Part shown: positions 56,307 through 64,000 of the stretch, piece after piece
Position numbering within the stretch: position 1 is the first letter of the stretch
Layout of the letters: each line of letters opens with the position of its first letter
Source: Bermanella sp034112345
GTDB taxonomy: Bacteria; Pseudomonadota; Gammaproteobacteria; Pseudomonadales; Oceanobacteraceae
NCBI GenBank assembly: GCA_034112345.1
Contig: JAWUVN010000036.1
Coordinates: forward strand, 1 to 64,000
Reading direction: 5' to 3'
DNA length: 64,000 nt
Translations under genes and position numbers: made by a program
Notes under the pieces: generated by a model
Seen by the model: the letters and a program-made list of their open reading frames with translations, nothing else
The model's database searches: none
What the model was told of the DNA's origin: nothing

Positions 56307-57271
56307 ATTTAGCGGTAGTAGGAATGGGCAGTATTTCTGTAAGACACCGTAAAAATTTAAGACAGCTATATCCTAAGGCAAATATAGTCGCGATGCCTTC
56401 TCGTAATCGAGTGGTCGATATAGCGACAGTAGAGAACGCCGATGCAGTGGTTAATAATATAAACGAACTCATATCACTTTCACCCGACATGGTGATTTTA
56501 GCGTCTCCAGCCAATCTGCATGTTGAGCAAGCAATTAGGTTGGTTGAAAGTGGTATACCTGTATTGATCGAAAAACCTATTGGCTTAAACCTGGAACAGG
56601 TTAAAGCACTTGAGTCTAAGCTTACCCAGTACCCTGTTCCGGTTAATGTTGCTTACTGCCTTCGGTTTATGCCTTCGCTAGAGGCTGTCAAGCAAGCATT
56701 AGATCAACATAAATTAGGAAATATTTTAAATATTCATGTTGAAGTAGGGCAATTTCTGCCTGATTGGCGATCGGATAAAGATTACACAAAATCGGTATCA
56801 TCAAATCTAACTTTAGGTGGAGGTGCGTTATTTGAACTGAGTCATGAGTTCGATTATTTACACTTTCTATTTGGAAACCTGAATCATCAATACAGCTATT
56901 TAAGGTGTTCTGGTGAATTAAAAATCGAAGTGGAGGATTTAGCCGATGTTATGTTAACCACAAAAAATGGAGCTCTGTGTTATGTTCACTTGGATTTTTT
57001 GCAAAAATCAGTGAAAAGGTTTTGTACTATTATCGGTTCGGAAGGGCGCTTAGAATGGGACTTGATAGAAAACAAAGTAAGTGTATTTTCTAAAGATAGA
57101 AAAACCATTTTATATTCCGATAAAAATTGGGATAAAAATAAAATGTATATATCCATGATCAATGATTTTATGAAAAACGGCGGACGTGCTTGCTCTCTAC
57201 TTGAGGCAAAGTCGACATTGCAACTGTTACTTGAAATCAAAGCAAGTTCCAAATTGGTTTCAGTTTTATGA
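56303..57271 (+). CDS. ptmF: Gfo/Idh/MocA oxidoreductase, PtmF-like
   Basis: The product has 322 residues with an N-terminal NAD(P) fold (LAVVGMGSISVRHRKNLRQL) and the sugar oxidoreductase motif LIEKPIGLNLEQVKAL around 95. GGGALFELSHEFDYLHFLFG holds the catalytic region. Its position matches PtmF (Cj1330) of Campylobacter jejuni, which with PtmA and PtmE helps make the GlcN precursor for GDP-GlcNAc. The role is assigned by context. It overlaps legF by 4 bases. Confidence 0.75.
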   Translation: MNLAVVGMGSISVRHRKNLRQLYPKANIVAMPSRNRVVDIATVENADAVVNNINELISLSPDMVILASPANLHVEQAIRLVESGIPVLIEKPIGLNLEQVKALESKLTQYPVPVNVAYCLRFMPSLEAVKQALDQHKLGNILNIHVEVGQFLPDWRSDKDYTKSVSSNLTLGGGALFELSHEFDYLHFLFGNLNHQYSYLRCSGELKIEVEDLADVMLTTKNGALCYVHLDFLQKSVKRFCTIIGSEGRLEWDLIENKVSVFSKDRKTILYSDKNWDKNKMYISMINDFMKNGGRACSLLEAKSTLQLLLEIKASSKLVSVL

Positions 57272-57966
57272 AGGTGTATGCATTTATATTTGCAAGGGGT
57301 GGCTCTAAAGGCTTACCTAGAAAAAATATTAAGCTTCTTGCAGGTAAGCCCTTGATAGCCTATGCAATAGAGTCTGCATTAGCGAGCCCATCTATCGATA
57401 ATGTATTTGTATCCACAGATGATCGAGAAATTGAGCGAGTAGCTGTACAGTACGGTGCAGAAGTGATTATACGCCCCAAAGAGCTGGCCACAGATCAATC
57501 ACCAGAATGGTTGTCTTGGCAGCATGCTATTAATTGGGTTGTGGCGAAATTTGGTGAATTTGATTGTTTTTTAAGTTTGCCTGCGACCAGTCCATTACGA
57601 GCTGTATGTGATATAGAGAATGCGGTAACGATATTATCGAATGGTGGCATTGATGTTTGTATTTCGATTACAAACTCAAGCCGTAGTCCTTATTTTAATA
57701 TGGTTACAGAAGATAAAGATGGTTCGTATGCAATATGTCTGAGTAATAAAGACCGTATTACAAGGCGTCAAGATTCGCCCGAAGTTTACGATATAACGAC
57801 GGTTGTATATGCCGCTAAACCTCAATTTATATTGAATCATGAAGGTATTTTTTCGGGGAGAGTAGGTGCCGTTAAAATACCTAAATATCGGGCTGTGGAT
57901 ATTGATGATATTTATGATTTTCATTTCGCAGAAACACTATTAGGTTTAAAAGATGAAACTGAATAA
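57268..57966 (+). CDS. legF: CMP-legionaminic acid synthetase LegF (NeuA family)
   Basis: The product has 232 residues with the CTP-binding signature FARGGSKGLPRKNIKLLAGKP (split), VFVSTDDREIERVA, LPATSPLRAVCDIENAV and ISITNSSRSPYFNM, typical of acylneuraminate cytidylyltransferases. It activates the nonulosonic acid with CTP so that Maf can transfer it to flagellin. It corresponds to PtmB of C. jejuni. It overlaps the following SDR gene by 14 bases. Confidence 0.88.
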   Translation: MKVYAFIFARGGSKGLPRKNIKLLAGKPLIAYAIESALASPSIDNVFVSTDDREIERVAVQYGAEVIIRPKELATDQSPEWLSWQHAINWVVAKFGEFDCFLSLPATSPLRAVCDIENAVTILSNGGIDVCISITNSSRSPYFNMVTEDKDGSYAICLSNKDRITRRQDSPEVYDITTVVYAAKPQFILNHEGIFSGRVGAVKIPKYRAVDIDDIYDFHFAETLLGLKDETE

Positions 57967-58705
57967 TAAAAAGATACTGGTCGTTGGTGCCGGCGGTTTA
58001 TTGGGTTCAGAAATTGTCGCTTCTGCATTAACATCTGGCGCTGAAGTAGTTGCAGCCGATATAAGCTTAACGTCCTTAGAATCTAAATTAAGCAGTTATG
58101 ATAAAACTAATCTTAGCATGATCGAACTAGACATAAATAATCCAGGTTCTATGTTTGATTTTTTTAATACTGAGAAACATCTATCAGGAGTTGTTAATTC
58201 AGCTTACCCAAGAAACTCAGGTTATGGAATTGATTTTTTAGACGTTACATTAGATAGCTTCAATGAAAATATAGCATTGAACATAGGAGGCGCATTTTTA
58301 TTAGCTCAACAATGTGCTAAATATTTTAAACGTCATAAAGAGTCATTTTCGCTAATTAATATTTCATCTATTTATGGTGTTGTAGCACCTAATTTTGAAA
58401 TATACAAAAATACTGGAATGACAATGCCAGTAGAGTATGCAGCGATTAAATCGTCTATCCTTCACTTAAATAAATATGTCTCATCGTATATCCAAGACAG
58501 TAAATTTAGAGTGAACAGTGTTAGCCCTGGAGGCATTCTAGATGGCCAACCTAGTGAATTTTTAACAGCATATAAAAACAATACCCGTGGAAAAGGTATG
58601 CTGGATTGTGCGGATATAATGGGGTCGATTATTTTTTTACTGTCAGATCAGAGTCAGTACATCACTGGGCAAAATATTATTATCGATGATGGTTTTACTC
58701 TTTAG
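57953..58705 (+). CDS. ptmA: Short-chain dehydrogenase, PtmA-like
   Basis: The product has 250 residues. It is an SDR with a Rossmann start (ILVVGAGGLLGSEIV), NSAYPRN in place of the usual NNAG, SLINISSIYGV and the YxxxK-type site EYAAIKSSILHLNKY. It ends SVSPGGILDGQP and YITGQNIIIDDGF. In C. jejuni PtmA (Cj1332) acts with PtmF in preparing the amino-sugar precursor; the same role is inferred. It is the last plus-strand gene of the cluster, and ptmE converges 5 bp later. Confidence 0.78.
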   Translation: MKLNNKKILVVGAGGLLGSEIVASALTSGAEVVAADISLTSLESKLSSYDKTNLSMIELDINNPGSMFDFFNTEKHLSGVVNSAYPRNSGYGIDFLDVTLDSFNENIALNIGGAFLLAQQCAKYFKRHKESFSLINISSIYGVVAPNFEIYKNTGMTMPVEYAAIKSSILHLNKYVSSYIQDSKFRVNSVSPGGILDGQPSEFLTAYKNNTRGKGMLDCADIMGSIIFLLSDQSQYITGQNIIIDDGFTL

Positions 58706-58710
58706 TGATA

Positions 58711-59769
58711 TTAAGCGATTGATTTAAATTTAAGAATGTCGCTTTGAGCTTGCTTAAAATCATCCATTTTTCCGATGTCTAACCAATATTCATGTATAGG
58801 AAACATAGAAACGTTTCTATTTACATTAAATTGTCTTTCTATTAAATCTGGCATGTCTAAGGGTTTATTAACATCAATTTCCTTGAGAACACACGGTGAA
58901 ATACAGTAAATACCGGCATTAATAAAATAGGTTTTTTTAGGCTTTTCAGTGATTTTCGTGATTAAATTTCCGGTGTGTTCTATAACGCCATAGGGAACTT
59001 GTACTTCATAATCTCTTACGGCCATGCTGATATCCGCTGTATTCTCGATATTGTAATCTAAAAATTCATCAAACTTAACTTGTGTTAATAAGTCACCATT
59101 CATCATTATGATTGGCTGCATTATTGCCTTATTAGGTAGTAATGCCAGGGCGCCGGCAGTCCCTAAAGGAAAGTCTTCACGTATATAGTGAATATTTATA
59201 CCAAACTGGCTACCATCACCAAAATAGTTTTCTATTTGTTCATTCAAATAATGGGTTGAGATATAGAAATTATGAAAACCTGAGTTTATGAACTTTTCAA
59301 TAATATTCTCAAGAATTGGTTTTTCACCGACTAATAACATAGGCTTTGGACAATTATTAGTTAGAGGTTTTAATCGCTTTCCAAACCCGCCGGCCATGAT
59401 AAAGACTGTATTATCTCTTTTTTCTGTTCCTTTTTTTATACCCATTAAATCAACAACGTGTTGTTGTTGATCTAGTTTAGGAACGGCAGGTATACCGAAT
59501 AGTCTTTTTAATTGAGTTGCTTTTATTTCTGAATCGCCTTCTACCAGAAATTTTGGTGAGCAATTCATGACATTTGATAGCGGGGTATTTATGGCTAAAT
59601 GCTTTAGAAGTGCACGACGAATATCACCATCAGTTACTGTACCCAATAAAGTATGATCTTTTGACACAATAACGATTAATTTTACATCAACTTTATCAAG
59701 GCACTCAATTGCGTCTTGAATGCTATTGTCAGGAGATAGAAAATATTTATTTAACTGAGGATTAAACAT
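58711..59769 (-). CDS. ptmE: CBS-domain sugar-1-phosphate guanylyltransferase, PtmE-like
   Basis: The product has 352 residues. Two CBS motifs (about 10-115; TLLGTVTDGDIRRALLKH) precede a nucleotidyltransferase domain (from about 120) with VFIMAGGFGKRLKPLTNNCP (split), KPMLLVGEKPILE, MNGDLLTQVKFDEFLDYN and NAGIYCISP. The CBS-NTP_transferase fusion is that of PtmE (Cj1329), reported to make GDP-glucosamine for legionaminate synthesis. It is on the opposite strand to the rest of the operon, so it has its own promoter in the 130-bp gap toward the maf gene, where a GCGTAATACAC half-site also occurs. Confidence 0.82.
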   Translation of the reverse strand: MFNPQLNKYFLSPDNSIQDAIECLDKVDVKLIVIVSKDHTLLGTVTDGDIRRALLKHLAINTPLSNVMNCSPKFLVEGDSEIKATQLKRLFGIPAVPKLDQQQHVVDLMGIKKGTEKRDNTVFIMAGGFGKRLKPLTNNCPKPMLLVGEKPILENIIEKFINSGFHNFYISTHYLNEQIENYFGDGSQFGINIHYIREDFPLGTAGALALLPNKAIMQPIIMMNGDLLTQVKFDEFLDYNIENTADISMAVRDYEVQVPYGVIEHTGNLITKITEKPKKTYFINAGIYCISPCVLKEIDVNKPLDMPDLIERQFNVNRNVSMFPIHEYWLDIGKMDDFKQAQSDILKFKSIA

Positions 59770-59900
59770 CGTTGTCTACCTATTATTAGTATTAGGCGTA
59801 ATACACAATTACTAATTAAGTTTATCGGTAATGCATGGATAAACTTTAGTTGATATTCTAATAAGTTATATGCACAGCGTTACTTATGAGCTTCGTATGC

Positions 59901-61994
59901 TTATTCTTTTATTGTCTTTTTTAATTGAGGGTCGTCCTCAATCAAGCCTCTTTCCTTGGTTAGAACTAGCATAAGGTCATCTGGTAATTTCTGAAGAAAG
60001 TCGATAAAGCGATCTCGCCATATTTTAATAACTTGCTCTTGTTTGTCGGGTTGGCATGCATAGACGATCGAATAGCCTGTTATCATGTAATGCCATAGCG
60101 TGCCTCTAATAAAGTAGGTGAGACTGCCATGGTCTTTATTGAAAGTTGTACTGGTATAATTTGAAATAGACCAGCACATGGCTGAGAGGCTGCTGCTATC
60201 TATTTTCATGCCTCTTAAGTTCTTAATAAGTAATAAGCAAAGGTTACTGATAATAGGGTGCAATTCAGATTGTAATTTTTTAGCGGTTTTTATGTTGGTG
60301 GGTCTGCAAAAATCAGAAAAAATCATTTTATTTTTTTGGTGAATTGCTTCAATATTTATTATTTCGTGCTCATCGATATGTTTCGTTTTCTCGATTATTA
60401 AGCCATTTGAGCAGTTGTATATGTTAAACTTATACTTGAGTTCATTGGACTTTATGCCCATATCTATTCGTCGTTTTGTTACAAAGTATAGATTTGTAGT
60501 TAAGCAGTCTCCAAAATACCCTTTTTCTTTGAAGTTGTTTTTCATGTTGTTAATATTGGCTTCTTTCAGTTTTTTATCATCTTCTGAATTCTTATCTTCG
60601 TCATTATATATGGCATGTTTACTGTGATGATTGTTCTCATCATAAAACCCAAAATCGGTTCCGAATAAAAATATTTCACTGGCCTGGTATTGAAAAGCGA
60701 ATGAAAGTGCTGCATTCACACAGGTGGGAGTGGGCTCTATTAGTTTGTTAGGTATGTCTTCTATTAAATCGCCAATTGGCAATGAATCTTTAATAAAGGC
60801 ATAACTCTCTTTGAATAAGCTAATTATATAGGGGGAACACTGGATAGCGCATATTAAGGTTATCTCGTTTAATACATTGTCTTTATTGGCTGATTTTAAT
60901 GCATTGTAAACAGCGTAATCTGATTCTATTTCTATGTGAAAGTCGGGTTTTATGCCATTACGCAATAGCACTTGAAGTGACGTTCCAGCTGTTAAAAGTA
61001 TGCATTTATCTCTGATTCTTTTTAATTGATCCATTCTTGAATCGAGCGATGGCCCACTACCACAAATAAAAACGGGTTTATCCCATTTGAATTTACTTTT
61101 ACTCGGAATAAGTTTTATTTTATTGTTTATGTTGTGCAGTATGTGATTTAGTTGGTTCACCTCATCATCGTAAAATCCCCATAAGCTTACAAACATTTTT
61201 ATATCGCTTATGGTTTTTCTTATGATGTCACCATATTTCCCATGTCTACCGTGGTTGTAATAAACAGTATTGTAAGGGAAATGTGGTGCTCTTTTTACAA
61301 GCTCATTCCAAAGACTTCCTTGTTCATTTTCCATGTTCTGATTGTTCAGCAATAGAAATGTGATGGATTTATTATGTTTGGGTGCTTGGATCTCATAGAT
61401 GTATTCCCAGTCTGTAAAAAAACAGCTTAGCGCCAACAATTCAAAATCTGATTCCATTATTAATAAGTTTTGAATATCTGTTTTTTCTAGTAGTTCTGTT
61501 ATATGTAAACCCAGTCCAATCCCCATTAAAATTAAAAAATCATATCTTTCACCTTGATGTATGACATTAGGGTAAACGGTTTCAGCGCTCTTATATAATT
61601 CTATAGCTGTTTCATTCAAATGTTTGTGGAAGAATCTTGGCGCACTGTATGCTCCAGGAGCCACGGCTGAAATATTAGTGGTTCGTTTATCACTTTGGTA
61701 TATATTCTTGAATTCTGCTACCTCTACTTCTGCATATTTAATGGCATCGCCATTGTAGATAGAGGTATTTTTATAATGTAGATCAATCTTGCCATCATCA
61801 GATACGGTGATTTTACTGTGATCTGGTTTGATTGAACTGATCACTTTAAAGATACTGGGATTTTGTGTTTTGAAAAAATTTAGATTCTTCAAATATTGGT
61901 CTTCAAGTATCTTTGGAATTTTTTTCATACTGACACTATTCTGATTAATTAATTGCAGTGACCTAGATAAAGCAATTTTCTTGCCAGATATCAT
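59901..61994 (-). CDS. maf: Motility accessory factor (Maf), flagellin glycosyltransferase
   Basis: The product has 697 residues. The central DUF115/MAF_flag10 domain (about 270-480) has VFICGSGPSLDSRMDQL, ILLTAGTSLQVLLRNGIKPD and EIFLFGTDFGFYD; the N-terminal part includes FLILMGIGLGLHITELLEK. Maf proteins transfer CMP-activated pseudaminic or legionaminic acid to Ser/Thr of flagellin in the cytoplasm before export. The gene is divergent from flagellin (142 bp apart) and next to the legionaminate genes, so its donor is very likely CMP-legionaminate or a derivative. AT-rich like the island. Confidence 0.88.
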   Translation of the reverse strand: MISGKKIALSRSLQLINQNSVSMKKIPKILEDQYLKNLNFFKTQNPSIFKVISSIKPDHSKITVSDDGKIDLHYKNTSIYNGDAIKYAEVEVAEFKNIYQSDKRTTNISAVAPGAYSAPRFFHKHLNETAIELYKSAETVYPNVIHQGERYDFLILMGIGLGLHITELLEKTDIQNLLIMESDFELLALSCFFTDWEYIYEIQAPKHNKSITFLLLNNQNMENEQGSLWNELVKRAPHFPYNTVYYNHGRHGKYGDIIRKTISDIKMFVSLWGFYDDEVNQLNHILHNINNKIKLIPSKSKFKWDKPVFICGSGPSLDSRMDQLKRIRDKCILLTAGTSLQVLLRNGIKPDFHIEIESDYAVYNALKSANKDNVLNEITLICAIQCSPYIISLFKESYAFIKDSLPIGDLIEDIPNKLIEPTPTCVNAALSFAFQYQASEIFLFGTDFGFYDENNHHSKHAIYNDEDKNSEDDKKLKEANINNMKNNFKEKGYFGDCLTTNLYFVTKRRIDMGIKSNELKYKFNIYNCSNGLIIEKTKHIDEHEIINIEAIHQKNKMIFSDFCRPTNIKTAKKLQSELHPIISNLCLLLIKNLRGMKIDSSSLSAMCWSISNYTSTTFNKDHGSLTYFIRGTLWHYMITGYSIVYACQPDKQEQVIKIWRDRFIDFLQKLPDDLMLVLTKERGLIEDDPQLKKTIKE

Positions 61995-62045
61995 GAGGTA
62001 TATAAATCGATTTTAGTATTCCATTATTGTATATAAAATATTTCT

Positions 62046-62071
62046 TAAGGTTTTCCTCTGTGTGCCGTTAA
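62046..62071 (+). promoter_or_regulatory. Sigma-28 promoter of flagellin
   Basis: TAAGGTTT (62046-62053) and GCCGTTAA (62064-62071) are close to the FliA elements TAAAGTTT and GCCGATAA. The spacer is 10 bases, one short of consensus. The start codon is 65 bases further on. Confidence 0.75.
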
Positions 62072-62090
62072 CTCTCTTGTAAGTAAATTT

Positions 62091-62108
62091 CAGCCTCAAA
62101 TAAGGCTG
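62091..62108 (+). promoter_or_regulatory. Hairpin in the flagellin leader
   Basis: CAGCCT, loop CAAATA, AGGCTG: a perfect 6-bp stem placed between the sigma-28 promoter and the Shine-Dalgarno (GTGGAGAG near 62124). It would lie in the 5' untranslated leader and could stabilise the mRNA or affect translation. No T run follows, so it is not a terminator. Confidence 0.5.
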
Positions 62109-62136
62109 CATTAGATTAAGTGAGTGGAGAGCCAAT

Positions 62137-64000
62137 ATGCCTCAAATTATTAATACCAATATTGCGTCTTTGAACGCACAACGTAACCTAAACAAATCAC
62201 AGGCGGCCAACCAAACGTCTCTGCAACGTTTATCTTCTGGTTTACGTATCAATAGCGCGAAGGATGATGCGGCGGGTCTTGCGATCTCGACTCGTTTTAA
62301 CTCTCAAATTCGTGGGTTAAACGTCGCAGTACGTAACGCGGGGGATGGTATCTCTTTAGCACAAACGGCTGAAGGTGCGTTGGGTTCAATGAGCGATAAC
62401 TTACAGCGTGTACGTGAACTAGCGGTACAGTCTGCTAACGCCACTAACTCAGATGTCGATCGCGACGCACTACAAGCGGAAGTATCTCAGTTGCTTTCTG
62501 AAGTATCTCGTACAGCAGAAGAAACTGACTTTAACGGTCGTAAATTACTAGATGGTTCATTTTCAGCAACCTTTCAGATTGGTGCTAATGCAGGCCAGAC
62601 ATTAGATATTTCTATCGCCGAATTAACGTCTGATAAATTGGGTGCTTCTGATGCCGTAGGGATCAGCTCTCAAGGCAATGCTGGTGCATTACAAAATGGT
62701 GATTTGATTATTAATGGTGTAGCAGTGCCACCATCTAAATCATCTGATGATGCTTATTCAACTGATAATGCTGCTGCCAGTGCGATTGCTAAAACGGAAG
62801 CGATTAACAGCGTGTATGACGAGACGGGTGTTAAAGCCGTTGTTAATGAAAATACCGTTGCTGGTAGTGAAATGATAGGTGCTGTTGCATCGGGCACATT
62901 AACGCTTAATGATGTCGATATCAGTATCACCACTGTAACGTCTACTTCTCAAACACGCGCTGGTGTAATTGAAGCGATTAATGCGGCTTCTGAACAAACG
63001 GGTGTAAGAGCCTATGACAGTGAGTCGGATACTGGCGGTGTAATGCTGGTCGCAGAAAATGGTCAAAATATTGAAATTGGTTTAGCGGGTCTTACCGCTT
63101 CAGCAACAGGTTTAGCAGAAGCTGCTACGTATGAAGGTAGTTTTACACTAGTTGCTGATGGCGATGTAGCTTCTGTTGAAATTAAAGGCGGTGACGGTAC
63201 GGGTAATGGAGACTTGAGAAACTCAGGCCTAATTGCTGGTGATTATTCAACTACTCAGGCACAGCTTTCTACTGATGTTGTCACTAAAGTCGATGGTGTT
63301 GATCTTTCTACTAGCTTTACAGGTGCAGCAGGTGTCCCACTTTTAGGTGAGCAATTTGTCAGTGCCAGTGCGGGTGTAGCAGCCGATGCATTTAATATGG
63401 TAGCTTCTGGTGAAATTATTACTGTAACGGCTGGTGGGGAGAGTGTTGATATCAGTAGCGCAGCGACTGCGGCTGTTACAATCACTGCTTTAGGTGGCTT
63501 TGGTGCGGACTCACTGGCCGAAGCTTTAGATTCAATTGAAGGTATCGAAGCATCAGCCGAAACTAAAATGGTATTATCAGGCTTTGGCAGTGGTGGTGCT
63601 GCAACTTCGGGTTCGTTTGAATTCTATGATGCAGGATCAACTTCAGGTACGTTATTAGGTGCTATTACTTATAACAGTACCACTACAACAGAAGATTTAG
63701 CCGCATCTATTAACGCATTAGGCAGTACAAGTAATCTAGTTGCAGAATGGAACTCTGCAGCTTCTACTATTACTGTGACTGATGTAACCGGTAATACAAT
63801 TAAAGCTTGGGCAACAGGTGCTGCAATTACAATTGATGTTGCAACAGTAACAGCTACAGGTGGTGTGTCTGCGGCTGCAACAGTTGACTCTACAGGTATT
63901 ATTTCCGTTGGGTACATAAGCGAAACCAACATTACTGATGAAGAGCTTACTGAAATTTCAATTTCAACGAATTTCGCTGCCGGTGATGGTGCATCGACAT
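62137..64000 (+). CDS. fliC: Flagellin (partial), very large
   Basis: An open frame of 621 codons runs from the ATG at 62137 to the window edge with no stop. The N-terminal D0/D1 region is canonical (MPQIINTNIASLNAQRNLNK, SSGLRINSAKDDAAGLAIST, and the RVRELAVQSANATNSD TLR5-type helix at about 90-105). From about residue 165 onward the chain is a long Ala/Ser/Thr/Gly-rich central region with Flagellin_IN-like modules (for example GTLTLNDVDISITTV...AGVIEAINAASEQTGVRAY). The C-terminal D1/D0 has not been reached, so the full protein exceeds about 720 residues, against about 500 in E. coli. The many Ser/Thr are possible glycosylation sites for the adjacent Maf. Confidence 0.94.
   Translation, partial: MPQIINTNIASLNAQRNLNKSQAANQTSLQRLSSGLRINSAKDDAAGLAISTRFNSQIRGLNVAVRNAGDGISLAQTAEGALGSMSDNLQRVRELAVQSANATNSDVDRDALQAEVSQLLSEVSRTAEETDFNGRKLLDGSFSATFQIGANAGQTLDISIAELTSDKLGASDAVGISSQGNAGALQNGDLIINGVAVPPSKSSDDAYSTDNAAASAIAKTEAINSVYDETGVKAVVNENTVAGSEMIGAVASGTLTLNDVDISITTVTSTSQTRAGVIEAINAASEQTGVRAYDSESDTGGVMLVAENGQNIEIGLAGLTASATGLAEAATYEGSFTLVADGDVASVEIKGGDGTGNGDLRNSGLIAGDYSTTQAQLSTDVVTKVDGVDLSTSFTGAAGVPLLGEQFVSASAGVAADAFNMVASGEIITVTAGGESVDISSAATAAVTITALGGFGADSLAEALDSIEGIEASAETKMVLSGFGSGGAATSGSFEFYDAGSTSGTLLGAITYNSTTTTEDLAASINALGSTSNLVAEWNSAASTITVTDVTGNTIKAWATGAAITIDVATVTATGGVSAAATVDSTGIISVGYISETNITDEELTEISISTNFAAGDGAST

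Noticed and set aside
1..64000. CRISPR array, prophage or defence island
   Set aside because: No regularly spaced repeats, phage structural genes or nuclease/defence gene clusters were seen on either strand.

Overview
The window comes from a low-GC marine-type gammaproteobacterium, most like the Oceanospirillales hydrocarbon degraders (Oleispira/Bermanella-like). This is inferred from an AlmA-like long-chain alkane monooxygenase, an arsenosugar gene set, a Pseudomonas-like order of flagellar genes with sigma-54 and sigma-28 promoters, and AT-rich DNA. No taxonomic marker proves the genus. No phage, IS element, CRISPR array or rRNA was seen. One tRNA is present (tRNA-Arg, anticodon CCT).

1-30.3 kb is a chromosomal patchwork of metabolic and regulatory genes. 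It holds a partial pyridoxamine-phosphate-oxidase-like gene, three AraC regulators, a class 3 lipase, a membrane fatty acid desaturase, a MalY/PatB aminotransferase, a nitroreductase, an HlyD-ABC-ABC2 efflux operon, a small PilZ protein, ybbA-ybbP plus a carboxylesterase, a linalool dehydratase/isomerase (Ldi) family protein, a predicted metal-dependent hydrolase and almA. It continues with argG, a double-HD (HD-GYP) protein, a PAS-PAS-GGDEF-EAL protein, tRNA-Arg and three arsenosugar biosynthesis genes. Short palindromic or MITE-like repeats lie in several intergenic spaces (about 5.0, 10.9-11.2, 17.2, 42.6 and 43.4 kb).

30.3-50.9 kb is a flagellar and chemotaxis locus. flgA, flgM, flgN and flgZ run leftward; cheV, cheR and flgBCDEFGHIJKL run rightward. 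Sigma-54 type promoters can be read before flgB, flgF and flgJ, and a sigma-28 promoter before flgM. FlgE (1225 aa) and FlgK (992 aa) are two to three times and nearly twice the enterobacterial lengths. flgF carries an apparent one-base deletion.

51.0-64.0 kb is a flagellin glycosylation island followed by flagellin. It holds legB, legC (interrupted by an in-frame amber codon), legG, legI, a NeuD-type acetyltransferase, a PtmF-type oxidoreductase, a CMP-legionaminate synthetase, a PtmA-type SDR, a PtmE-type CBS/nucleotidyltransferase, a Maf flagellin glycosyltransferase and a very large flagellin that runs off the window. Together these match the GDP-sugar legionaminic acid route known from Campylobacter jejuni, placed next to the transferase and the acceptor protein.

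The most notable points are the Ldi homologue, two single-nucleotide lesions that both fall in the flagellum/glycan system (flgF and legC), a possible third lesion in the small PilZ gene, oversized filament and hook proteins beside the legionaminic acid genes, and a MITE-like element with perfect 10-bp terminal inverted repeats.
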